The notes beneath the pieces were generated by a model. It had not been told where the DNA came from, ran no database searches, and saw only the letters and a list, made by a program, of their open reading frames with translations. The position numbers were made by a program, and so were the translations under genes. From Flaviramulus_B aquimarinus (lineage in GTDB: Bacteria > Bacteroidota > Bacteroidia > Flavobacteriales > Flavobacteriaceae), in the NCBI RefSeq assembly GCF_039543205.1, contig NZ_BAABJH010000001.1, forward strand, positions 372,001-436,000: DNA of 64,000 bases, in the 5' to 3' direction. Of this stretch, positions 8,832 to 16,161 are shown piece by piece (position 1 is the first letter of the stretch; each line of letters starts with the position of its first letter).

Positions 8832-9437
8832 TTAATTTTCAATTTTAATAATTGTCCATTTCTTATTTTTATTCAATACAGCATACAATTTTTTAGATAT
8901 TTCTTTTGAAGTTATTTTAGGTGGTTTCTTAATTGATTTCTTATCTAAAACAACATTAACACCTTTGGGGTTTAAATAGGTTTTTACATTGCCATTTTCA
9001 TCAATAATCACCTCAAAATATCGGTGGTAGATTATATTTTTCCCCAGTATTTCGTTTCTTCCAAGTTCCTCCTTCATTAATTTTAATACTAAGGCTTGTT
9101 TACTATTAAAGTTTTGTGCATTTAAAAACTCTGGTTCAATAACAGTTTTTCCTGTTTTATCAATGTATCCAAAAAATAAAACACCCTCTTTTTTTACTGA
9201 AATTAAACATCGGTTATTCCTAAATATAGGATAGTGACCAAAATCTGTTTTAGTTAAAACCAAATCTTCTCTAAAGTCTACAAAAATATTGCCTTCAGCA
9301 TCAATAAAGCCCCATGCATTTCCTTTTTTAATAGCGGCAACACCTTCAGACATTGGTGCCACAAAATCGAGTTCTTCTTTAGTTTGCGTTAAAGCAACAA
9401 CTGGTATTAACAATAGTATAATTAATGCTTTTCTCAT
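8832..9437 (-). CDS. Secreted WG-repeat protein
   Basis: A 201-residue protein with a signal peptide (MRKALIILLLIPVVALTQ) and WG repeats: GNAWGFIDAEGN, VLFFGYIDKTGKT and KKWTIIKIEN. The repeats form a beta-stranded fold of unknown function, generally on the cell exterior or in the periplasm. It appears to be the first gene of a five-gene unit with the protease and the ABC exporter, and FNR-like box D lies 57 bp before its start codon. Confidence 0.75.
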   Translation of the reverse strand: MRKALIILLLIPVVALTQTKEELDFVAPMSEGVAAIKKGNAWGFIDAEGNIFVDFREDLVLTKTDFGHYPIFRNNRCLISVKKEGVLFFGYIDKTGKTVIEPEFLNAQNFNSKQALVLKLMKEELGRNEILGKNIIYHRYFEVIIDENGNVKTYLNPKGVNVVLDKKSIKKPPKITSKEISKKLYAVLNKNKKWTIIKIEN

Positions 9438-9493
9438 GATGAAATATTTTATGTTAGCACCTTAAAAATATTGCCTTTTATGCTATTGTAAAA

Positions 9494-9505
9494 TGATATC
9501 CATCA
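9494..9505 (-). promoter_or_regulatory. FNR-like box D
   Basis: TGAT-ATCC-ATCA, flanked to ATGAT/ATCAT. The -7 element TATTTTTA (9463-9470, minus strand) is 33 bp away centre to centre. It lies between trxA and the WG-repeat gene, so the latter unit can be switched on independently of trxA. Confidence 0.6.
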
Positions 9506-9518
9506 TGAGGAAAGAATG

Positions 9519-9818
9519 TTAGAAATATGGTTTTATAACATTTAAAATTTCGTTTTTTTGAAGCACACCAGATTGTCTCCAAACTTGTTTTCCATTTTTA
9601 TAAAGTATCATAGTAGGCACACCTCTAACCTGATATTTTGCAGCTAAAGGCTGATTTTTATCCACATCAATTTTTATAATTTTTATAGAATCTTCAAGTT
9701 CCTTTTTTACTTCTATTAAAATTGGAGCCAGCATTTTACAAGGTCCACACCAATCTGCATAAAAATCGATTAAAACAGGTGTAGCAGAATTTATAATGGT
9801 ATTAAAGTTACTTTTCAC
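9519..9818 (-). CDS. trxA: Thioredoxin
   Basis: A 99-residue cytosolic thioredoxin with active site DWCGPCK at about residues 23-28, the cis-proline loop RGVPTMIL and no signal peptide. It reduces protein disulfides at the expense of thioredoxin reductase. The start is GTG at 9818; the overlapping ATG at 9820 is out of frame. It follows the 135-residue hypothetical gene by 6 bp and shares its promoter at box E. Context in the stress island suggests an inducible isoform rather than the main housekeeping one. Confidence 0.92.
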   Translation of the reverse strand: MKSNFNTIINSATPVLIDFYADWCGPCKMLAPILIEVKKELEDSIKIIKIDVDKNQPLAAKYQVRGVPTMILYKNGKQVWRQSGVLQKNEILNVIKPYF

Positions 9819-9824
9819 ATCAAA

Positions 9825-10232
9825 CTATTTTTTTAACTCTATATCTAACTTAGCAAGCATAATCAATTCTGATTTGTTTAAGCCAGAAAAGGAAGCTGCA
9901 ATGGCTCTTGCTGTTCTTAAAATTAATTTTTTTATACTTTCGGTAAACAAATGTGGTTGCTCATTTTTATAATTTACAAAAGCATCATAACATGTTTTTG
10001 CATTTAAATCCCCACCCTTGTTTAACCAATCAAAAACAAATTCTATTTGGTATGCAGCATCTGTACTGAAATCATCTTCAAGAACGTCAACATCCAACCA
10101 CTGTTGTTTTATCAATGCCTTTAATTTGTCAAACTCGATATCATGCACATGTTTATCTGCGAGTGCTATAGCATAAAATAGCTTACCAAGGTTTTGGTAA
10201 AACTTAAGCGTCATTTTCTTTTTAGTTTTCAT
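9825..10232 (-). CDS. TerB-like helical hypothetical protein
   Basis: About 135 residues, all helical and soluble. The pattern FYAIALADKHVHDIEFDKLKALI followed by a second helical block resembles TerB-family (tellurite-resistance B) metal-binding modules, where acidic residues after the first helix bind Ca2+ or other divalent metal; this is a fold-level guess. I chose the ATG at 10232; a TTG nine bases upstream is also in frame. It is divergent from the sensor-kinase gene and shares the control region containing box E. It is followed after 6 bp by trxA. Confidence 0.5.
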   Translation of the reverse strand: MKTKKKMTLKFYQNLGKLFYAIALADKHVHDIEFDKLKALIKQQWLDVDVLEDDFSTDAAYQIEFVFDWLNKGGDLNAKTCYDAFVNYKNEQPHLFTESIKKLILRTARAIAASFSGLNKSELIMLAKLDIELKK

Positions 10233-10283
10233 TTTTACCAAATTTCATGTACTAAAGTTAAGTACTTATTAATTAATTATATA

Positions 10284-10295
10284 TGATATAAATCA
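10284..10295. promoter_or_regulatory. FNR-like box E (bidirectional)
   Basis: TGAT-ATAA-ATCA in the 121-bp divergent region. Toward the left, -7 element TAACTTTA (10253-10260, minus strand) is 33 bp away; toward the right, TACTTTTA (10320-10327) is 34 bp away. One symmetric site could therefore activate both the TerB-like/trxA unit and the kinase/regulator unit, giving autoregulation. Confidence 0.7.
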
Positions 10296-10353
10296 GTCCT
10301 AGTTAAAGCAATTTTTTCGTACTTTTAAATATTATTTATAAACATAATTTTTT

Positions 10354-12231
10354 ATGTTTCAGCAAGACCAAGAAATATTCAATATTCTTTTAGAAACCGT
10401 TTCTGAAGGTGTGATTATTGTTGATAATCATCAAAAAATAATGGAGGTTAATACTGCTACTAAAGATATTTTTGGCTATGCAAAAGAAGAGTTTACAGGA
10501 AAGGATTTAAACTTACTTATCCCATCTGATTACCATAATATCCATACAAAATATTTTGAAAAATTTGTAAAAAGAGGTAAACGCAGAAAAATGGGAGAGG
10601 CCATAGATATTTATGGTTTAAAAAAAGACGGTACTATTTTCCCTGTTGAAGTTGAATTAAATCCCTTTTCCATCTATAACAAAACTTATGTTATAGCTCT
10701 GATCAAAGATGTTTCAGAAAAAAAAGAGATTGAAAAAAACTTGATGTTACGTACTAAAGCTTTAGAATCGGCAAGGAACGGAATTCTTATTACTGATGCC
10801 TCAAAATATGATAATCCTGTCATCTATTTTAATTCAGCATTTCAAAATCTTACTGGGTATTCTGATTCTGAAATACTTAACCATAATTGCCGATTTTTAC
10901 AAGGTAAAGACAGAGATCAAAAACCTCTTAAAAAACTTAGGGAAGCCATAAAGAATGGAGAAAGTTGTCAAGCAACACTACGCAACTACAAAAAAGATGG
11001 CACCATGTTTTGGAACGATCTATATGTTTTCCCAATAACCAATTCTAATGGTATGGTCACAAATTTTATTGGCATACAAAATGACGTGACGTTACGAAAA
11101 AAAGTTGAAGATGAGCGCCATCACTTATCAACTATTTTTGATGAATCATTAAATGAAATATATGTTTTTGATATTGAAACACTAAAATTCATAAATGTAA
11201 ACTACGGTGCGCAAAAAAATATTGGCTATAGTCTTAAAGAATTAAAAAAGATGACACCTTTAGATATAAAACCCAATGATAATAAAGTTGAGTTTAAAAA
11301 CACTATTGATGTTTTGTTGAAAAAGAATGTTGAAAAAGTAGAGTTTGAAACCATACACCAACGAAAAGACGGCACAAAGTACCCAGTAGAAGTGCATTTA
11401 CAATTATCCAAGTTGGCCGAAAAAAATGTTTTTGTTGCCATTATTTTAGATATTACTGAACGGAAGGATTATACTAAAAAGCTTGAAAATAAGGTAGAAG
11501 AAAGAACACAACAACTAAAAACTGCTCTTGGCAAAGAAAAAGAGCTAAATGAATTAAAAACAAAATTCTTATCCTTAGTATCTCACGAATTCAAAACCCC
11601 CTTGAGCGGCATTTTAACCTCTAGCCAACTACTAAGTAAATACCAATTAACAGAGCATCAAGAAAAAAGGAATAAGCATATAAAAACGATAACAGATAAG
11701 GTTCACTTTTTAAACAACATACTAAATGACTTTTTATCAATCGAAAAATTAGAAACAGGAAAAGTTAATTATACGTTTAATCATTTTAAACTAAGCAAAG
11801 TGGTTAACGAGGTAGTTTATAATTCAAACATGCTATTAAAAGAAAATCAGCATATAAATTACCCTGAAAATATTGATGATTTATCTTTGTACCAAGATGA
11901 AAAAATTATTCAATTAATATTCTCTAATTTACTACATAATGCTATTAAATATTCTCCTGAAGGCGCTGTGATAGATTTACACATTAAACAAGACCGTAAA
12001 TTTACATCATTAACAATTAAAGATAATGGTATAGGCATTCCCGAAAAAGATCAAAAGAATATTTTTAAACGGTATTTTAGAGCGGAAAACGTAATTAATA
12101 CCCAAGGCACTGGAATAGGATTAAATATTGCTAAAAACCATTTGGAAAACTTAGGAGGCTCTATTCAATTTAAGAGTAAAGAAAACATAGGCACCACATT
12201 TATTATAACAATTCCTAATACTGCTAAATAA
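10354..12231 (+). CDS. PAS-LOV-PAS sensor histidine kinase (blue-light type)
   Basis: A 625-residue cytosolic kinase with no membrane segment. PAS1 (about residues 5-125) resembles the FixL haem PAS, with His64 at the haem-ligand position, although the FixL distal Arg is not conserved. PAS2 (135-250) is a LOV domain: photoactive Cys179 in HNCRFLQG, flavin contacts Asn178, Arg180, Gln183, Asn211, Asn221 and Gln242, and the ending GIQND. PAS3 spans 255-375. A coiled coil leads to HisKA with His411 in SLVSHEFKTP, then the HATPase with NLLHNAIKYS, DNGIGIP and GTGIGL. The stop overlaps the start of the response-regulator gene. Blue light should make a flavin-cysteinyl adduct; a second gas or redox input through PAS1 is possible. 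Autoregulation through box E is likely. Confidence 0.93.
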   Translation: MFQQDQEIFNILLETVSEGVIIVDNHQKIMEVNTATKDIFGYAKEEFTGKDLNLLIPSDYHNIHTKYFEKFVKRGKRRKMGEAIDIYGLKKDGTIFPVEVELNPFSIYNKTYVIALIKDVSEKKEIEKNLMLRTKALESARNGILITDASKYDNPVIYFNSAFQNLTGYSDSEILNHNCRFLQGKDRDQKPLKKLREAIKNGESCQATLRNYKKDGTMFWNDLYVFPITNSNGMVTNFIGIQNDVTLRKKVEDERHHLSTIFDESLNEIYVFDIETLKFINVNYGAQKNIGYSLKELKKMTPLDIKPNDNKVEFKNTIDVLLKKNVEKVEFETIHQRKDGTKYPVEVHLQLSKLAEKNVFVAIILDITERKDYTKKLENKVEERTQQLKTALGKEKELNELKTKFLSLVSHEFKTPLSGILTSSQLLSKYQLTEHQEKRNKHIKTITDKVHFLNNILNDFLSIEKLETGKVNYTFNHFKLSKVVNEVVYNSNMLLKENQHINYPENIDDLSLYQDEKIIQLIFSNLLHNAIKYSPEGAVIDLHIKQDRKFTSLTIKDNGIGIPEKDQKNIFKRYFRAENVINTQGTGIGLNIAKNHLENLGGSIQFKSKENIGTTFIITIPNTAK

Positions 12232-13286
12232 TGAAAACGGTTTTACTTATTGAAGATGATGTTGCTCTAAGAGAAAACACTGCAGAACTTTTAGAACTGT
12301 CTAAATACAAAGTAATAACAGCTTCAAATGGAAAAACAGGTGTGACGTTGGCTAAAAGACATCGGCCAGATATAATTATATGCGACATTATGATGCCCGA
12401 ACTAGATGGCTATAGTGCCCTTAAAATCCTGTCAAAAAGTAAATTAACAAAGTATATTCCTTTTGTGTTTTTATCTGCTAAAACAGAGCGTCAGGATATT
12501 AGAAAAGGCATGAATTTGGGCGCTGACGATTATATAACAAAACCTTTTACTGAAGATGATCTTATTAGCGCTATTGAAAGCCGCTTAGCAAAAGTTTCCA
12601 TTTTACAAGAGCTTAAGAGCAATATAGTTGACCAAATAATTCAGCCTAGTGAAAATCAAATAAAAACCCTTAACGATTTAAAAAACTTTTTTGACGATTA
12701 TGGCGATGAGTTTACATTTAATAAAGAAGATATTATTTACCGAGAAGGTGACCATTCAAATTACATTTATTTAGTAAACAAAGGGGCCGTAAAATGTTAT
12801 CAAATAAACGAACTTGGTAAAGAACTTGTAACTGCTTTATATAAAGAAGACGATTTATTTGGATATAATTCCTTTACACTAAACACACCACATAAAGAAA
12901 CCGCAACTGCCATTGCTCATACTAAATTAGCTGGTATTTCAATTATAGAATTTAAGAAAATACTTAATCAAAATCATAAAGTAGTTATAGAACTTATAGA
13001 GCTGTTAGCTAAAAATCTATCTACTGTAAAGGAAGAACTTCTACAAATGGCTTATAGCTCAGTTAATAAAAAAACAGCGGCTACTATTTTAAGGTTTGCT
13101 GAAAAAATGAATCGTAAACTTGACGATCCAATAAAAATTTCTAGAAACGACCTAGCAAGTGTTGCAGGTATTGCACCAGAAACGTTTATAAGGACTTTAG
13201 CCCAGTTTAAAAAAGATGGCATTATTAAAGCAGATGGACGAAACATTAAAGTGATTGATATTGAAAAATTAAAAACGATTAGCTAG
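12231..13286 (+). CDS. Response regulator: receiver fused to CRP/FNR-type DNA-binding module
   Basis: 351 residues. The receiver (1-120) has acidic residues Glu8, Asp9 and Asp10, phospho-acceptor Asp52 in ICDIMMPELDG and Lys in ITKPF. A linker leads to a cyclic-nucleotide-binding-like barrel (about 155-265), which lacks the GE...RxA signature for cAMP and has no FNR iron-sulfur cysteines. The C-terminal winged helix-turn-helix has recognition helix APETFIRTL, keeping the Glu and Arg that read TGA half-sites in FNR/CRP. I infer that phosphorylation, not a ligand, controls it and that it binds the TGAT-N4-ATCA boxes. Start overlaps the kinase stop by one base. Confidence 0.92.
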   Translation: MKTVLLIEDDVALRENTAELLELSKYKVITASNGKTGVTLAKRHRPDIIICDIMMPELDGYSALKILSKSKLTKYIPFVFLSAKTERQDIRKGMNLGADDYITKPFTEDDLISAIESRLAKVSILQELKSNIVDQIIQPSENQIKTLNDLKNFFDDYGDEFTFNKEDIIYREGDHSNYIYLVNKGAVKCYQINELGKELVTALYKEDDLFGYNSFTLNTPHKETATAIAHTKLAGISIIEFKKILNQNHKVVIELIELLAKNLSTVKEELLQMAYSSVNKKTAATILRFAEKMNRKLDDPIKISRNDLASVAGIAPETFIRTLAQFKKDGIIKADGRNIKVIDIEKLKTIS

Positions 13287-13309
13287 TCATGCCAATCCAA
13301 TTTCAAAAA

Positions 13310-13321
13310 TGACAAATATCA
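13310..13321 (+). promoter_or_regulatory. FNR-like box F
   Basis: TGAC-AAAT-ATCA, flanked as AAATGA/TCATTT. The -7 element TAAATTTG (13345-13352) matches the Bacteroidota consensus and is 33 bp away centre to centre. The first USP gene starts 52 bp beyond the box. Confidence 0.65.
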
Positions 13322-13372
13322 TTTCTACTCAAACATCTACTATATAAATTTGTAATAGTAAAGTGTTGTTAA

Positions 13373-14221
13373 ATGAAAAATATATTATTACCCACAGATT
13401 TTTCTGAAAATTCATGGAATGCTATAAAATATGCTATTAATTTTTTTGAAAAAGAATCCTGTAACTTTTATTTACTACATGTTAACAGATTGAGTACAAT
13501 CTTATTTAACGACTCTCCTTATATTGCAACTGAAGACGTTATAGAAGACTTTTATTTCAAACCCATAAAACTGAAACTTCGAAAAGTTTTAAAGCGTATA
13601 GCAGAAAATTTCACATCTAATAAAAGCCATAAATTTTATACACTTACAGATTATAATTTTTTTATAGAATCCATTAGAAAACATGTAAATGATAAAAAAA
13701 TTGATTGCATTGTAATGGGCACTAAAGGTGCTTCTGGTTTAAAAAAAATTATTGTGGGCAGTAATACTGGTGATGTTATTACAAAAGTTAAATGCACCAC
13801 ATTGGCCGTTCCTGAAAATGCTCAGTTTATTAAATTGAATGAGATAGCGTTTCCCACAGACTTTTCATTAACCTATGAGATACAAATACTCGAACCACTT
13901 TCTGAAATTTTAGAAAATTTTAAATCTACATTAAGAATCCTTCATATTAATAAGAAGAAGACAGATTTAAACAGGAGTCAAAATAATAATAGAGAATTGT
14001 TACACGACTATTTTAATCATTTAAAACATAGTTTTCATTATTTAACGAATAAAAAGGTAGAGGAAGCTATACAATGTTTTGTTGAGAGCAGAAATATAAA
14101 CATGATTTGCATGGTAGCGAAAAACCTAAATTACTTTCAGCAAATCTTATTTCATTCAAAAGTTGAAGAAATAAGTTATTATACAGAAATACCATTTTTA
14201 GTATTACACGAAAAAACATAA
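13373..14221 (+). CDS. Universal stress protein, double USP domain (USP-1)
   Basis: 282 residues with two tandem USP folds. The first opens with ILLPTDFSENSWNAIKYAI and carries the ATP-loop pattern MGTKGASGLKKIIVGSNTG (G-x2-G-x9-GS). The second begins IAFPTDFSLTY but lacks the glycine loop, so only one nucleotide site is expected. USPs bind ATP or other adenine ligands and support survival under starvation or hypoxia by poorly known means. It is cotranscribed with the 128-residue membrane protein 6 bp downstream, under box F. Confidence 0.88.
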   Translation: MKNILLPTDFSENSWNAIKYAINFFEKESCNFYLLHVNRLSTILFNDSPYIATEDVIEDFYFKPIKLKLRKVLKRIAENFTSNKSHKFYTLTDYNFFIESIRKHVNDKKIDCIVMGTKGASGLKKIIVGSNTGDVITKVKCTTLAVPENAQFIKLNEIAFPTDFSLTYEIQILEPLSEILENFKSTLRILHINKKKTDLNRSQNNNRELLHDYFNHLKHSFHYLTNKKVEEAIQCFVESRNINMICMVAKNLNYFQQILFHSKVEEISYYTEIPFLVLHEKT

Positions 14222-14227
14222 CACATT

Positions 14228-14614
14228 ATGGACTGTTCATTTTTTTTAGCAAAATTTTGGGGATGGTATCTTATCATTTTCTTTTTTATATTAAGCCTTA
14301 ACCCTATAAGAATCAAACAAATTTTTAATGATTTGAATGATGAAAAGTTTCTTTTAACTACATCATTTATAGCTATCATAGTTGGGCTATTAAATATCTT
14401 GTTTCATAATATTTGGGAACCGAACTGGAAGTTTATTATTACAGGTATTGGTTGGGTTTCCTTGTTTATTGGGTTATCGTTATTTATATTTCCAAAACGT
14501 ACTATCTCCCTTCTAACATTTATCAATGTTAAATTAGTTCAGTTTATTTATATGATGTTATTTTTTGTTGGCCTCTTTTTATTAAATATGGCTTACGGTT
14601 TAGTTTTAATATAA
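14228..14614 (+). CDS. Small four-helix membrane protein, unknown
   Basis: 128 residues, almost entirely membrane-embedded: helices near residues 10-25, 43-60, 68-88 and 102-126, with short charged loops (NPIRIKQIFNDLNDEKF, then FPKRTIS). I recognise no family. The stretch LLNILFHNIWEPNWKFIIT, with His and Trp between helices, is reminiscent of small integral membrane proteins seen beside USP genes in flavobacteria. It follows USP-1 by 6 bp and probably shares its regulation. Confidence 0.6.
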   Translation: MDCSFFLAKFWGWYLIIFFFILSLNPIRIKQIFNDLNDEKFLLTTSFIAIIVGLLNILFHNIWEPNWKFIITGIGWVSLFIGLSLFIFPKRTISLLTFINVKLVQFIYMMLFFVGLFLLNMAYGLVLI

Positions 14615-14627
14615 TTGTTCTTTGAAC

Positions 14628-14639
14628 TGATATATATCA
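14628..14639 (+). promoter_or_regulatory. FNR-like box G (orphan, no downstream CDS)
   Basis: Perfect TGAT-ATAT-ATCA palindrome. The -7 element TAAATTAG (14663-14670) is 33 bp away centre to centre, predicting a transcript from about 14674. The next protein-coding start is over 600 bp away and has its own box, so this promoter appears to drive non-coding RNA. Confidence 0.65.
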
Positions 14640-14856
14640 TTTCACACAAGTATTTTATACTATAAATTAGCTTCATATTATAAAACGTTCTTTTAAATAC
14701 TTCTAAATTAAAAATCTAGGTATTGTTGTTGTAAAACAATATTACCAAAACAAGGTGTTTGAAGCTATTATTTAGTAGGAAAACCCAGATATAGCCTTTA
14801 GTAATGAAAGCATATTGCAGAAAACCGACAGTAAATAATAACATTGAATACTTTGG

Positions 14857-14886
14857 AGAAACAGGAGGTTAAAACCTCCTGTTTCT
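14857..14886 (+). terminator. Perfect 14-bp hairpin closing ncRNA unit 1
   Basis: Arms AGAAACAGGAGGTT and its exact complement around a two-base centre; the pyrimidine-rich right arm ends in TTTCTT but no longer T-tract follows, so termination may be partial. Confidence 0.5.
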
Positions 14887-15031
14887 TAAAAAATCAGGAT
14901 TTTACACTAGGTGTTTAGTCCTGTTTTAGAAATATTTGAAGCTATTGGTTAACTGAAGATTTAATATAACTTATATAAGGAATATTAATGATTAGAAAAG
15001 GTTAGTTCGTAAAATCAAATATTTCAAAAAG

Positions 15032-15066
15032 GAAACAGGAAGTTTAGACTTCCTGTTTCTTATTTT
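15032..15066 (+). terminator. Hairpin terminator closing ncRNA unit 2
   Basis: Arms GAAACAGGAAGT and exact complement, loop TTAG, followed by TTATTTT. It shares the GAAACAGGA arm with the unit-1 hairpin. Confidence 0.65.
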
Positions 15067-15110
15067 GTAGAATGGCTATTAATCAGTTCGCATACTAATA
15101 TATGTGAAGA

Positions 15111-15150
15111 AAAAAGGGAATGCTTTTATTAGTAATTCCCTTTTTTCTTT
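15111..15150 (+). terminator. Rho-independent terminator ending the ncRNA locus
   Basis: Arms AAAAAGGGAAT and ATTCCCTTTTT with a T-rich tail (TTTTTTCTTTTT). This is the strongest terminator of the stretch. Confidence 0.75.
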
Positions 15151-15226
15151 TTAAAAAATTCTACCCTTACGATAACACTAAACTTATACTAAAATAAAAT
15201 TGTGTTTTTTTACAGTCCTTATAATC

Positions 15227-15238
15227 TGATATATATCA
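15227..15238 (+). promoter_or_regulatory. FNR-like box H
   Basis: Perfect TGAT-ATAT-ATCA. The -7 element TAACTTAG (15262-15269) is 33 bp away centre to centre; USP-2 starts 53 bp beyond the box. Confidence 0.7.
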
Positions 15239-15290
15239 TTGCATTAGGGCGGTTTTGTATTTAACTTAGTTATAATAACTAACTACGATT

Positions 15291-16139
15291 ATGAGAAAGA
15301 TACTTATTCCTACCGATTTTTCTGAGAATGCCTTGAATGCAACTGAATATGCTATAGATCTCTTTAAATATGAAAAAAGTGAGTATTATATAATGCATGC
15401 TTATCAAGATGATATTTACGCAGATGAAACTTTATTGGAAAAAGAATCAATTGATAACATTACTAAACTTGTAAGCCAAAAATCATCAGAAAAATTAAAA
15501 GCAATTTTAAAGAAAATTAAGAACATCTCTCCAAACCCAAGACATACTTATCATATCATTTCAGCAAATAATTTACTTCTAGATGAGGCAGATAAAATTG
15601 TAGACGAACAAAATATAGATATTATAGTTATGGGAACCCGTGGTAAAACCAACGATAAAAACCTAACTTTTGGCAGTCATACTTTACAGGTTCTAAAATA
15701 TGTGCAATGCCCTGTGCTGGCCATACCAGAAAATTATAAATATACCCAACCCAAACACATTCTTTTTCCAACGGATTACATGATACCCTATAAAAGGCGT
15801 GAGCTAAAATTATTGTGTGAAATGGTATCACCGTATAGAGCAGTAATTGATATGCTTTATGTCTCTAAAAGCAGTAAACTTTCAATAAGGCAAGAAGATA
15901 ACAAGAGTTTTATTAAAGAAGAACTATGTAAAAATACTATCAATTTTAAAATAGAAAACGGCAAGCATATTATTAATATAATATATAAAAATATTAAAGA
16001 AAATCATATAGATATGCTTGTTATGGTAAATACAAGACATTCATTTTTAGAAAACATCTTATATCAATCTACTATAGATGAATTGAGCTTGCATCTTGAC
16101 ATTCCATTTTTAGCATTGCAAAACATGAGACGTAATTAA
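15291..16139 (+). CDS. Universal stress protein, double USP domain (USP-2)
   Basis: 282 residues. The first USP domain starts RKILIPTDFSENALNATEYAI; its nucleotide loop reads MGTRGKTNDKNLTFGSHT, so the second glycine of G-x2-G is replaced by Thr/Asn and ATP binding may be weakened. The second domain starts ILFPTDYMIPYKRRELK and is more divergent. It is the first of three USP genes (spacing 22 and 4 bp) under box H. Divergence from its neighbours suggests specialised partners rather than simple gene dosage. Confidence 0.88.
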   Translation: MRKILIPTDFSENALNATEYAIDLFKYEKSEYYIMHAYQDDIYADETLLEKESIDNITKLVSQKSSEKLKAILKKIKNISPNPRHTYHIISANNLLLDEADKIVDEQNIDIIVMGTRGKTNDKNLTFGSHTLQVLKYVQCPVLAIPENYKYTQPKHILFPTDYMIPYKRRELKLLCEMVSPYRAVIDMLYVSKSSKLSIRQEDNKSFIKEELCKNTINFKIENGKHIINIIYKNIKENHIDMLVMVNTRHSFLENILYQSTIDELSLHLDIPFLALQNMRRN

Positions 16140-16161
16140 CGAATAATAAAAATTCAAAGTC

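Larger units (their letters stand above)
14674..15148 (+). ncRNA. Candidate stress-regulated small-RNA locus with tandem units
   Basis: No credible protein is encoded in the 676-bp gap between coding regions. Two units repeat at a spacing of about 176 bp: each contains TTTGAAGCTATT (14758-14769 and 14935-14946) and ends in a strong hairpin sharing GAAACAGGA (14857-14886, perfect 14-bp arms; 15032-15059, perfect 12-bp arms then TTATTTT). A weaker CAGGA hairpin lies at 14888-14928. A third, classical terminator closes the region (15111-15150). Start is predicted from box G; products could be one RNA of about 475 nt, or RNAs of about 210 and 390 nt by partial termination. The function is unknown. 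Confidence 0.55.

Noticed and set aside
10354..10730. Firm call of PAS1 as a haem O2 sensor
   Set aside because: His64 is in the right place, but the FixL distal Arg is not conserved and many non-haem PAS domains carry the same His. Only a possibility.
14804..14872. A 22-codon ORF inside ncRNA unit 1
   Set aside because: Its stop lies in the hairpin loop, unit 2 has no counterpart, and composition shows nothing protein-like. Kept only as a remark.
14857..15150. 6S RNA, tmRNA or RNase P RNA
   Set aside because: None of the diagnostic conserved segments of these RNAs could be recognised; the hairpins are simple and repeated.
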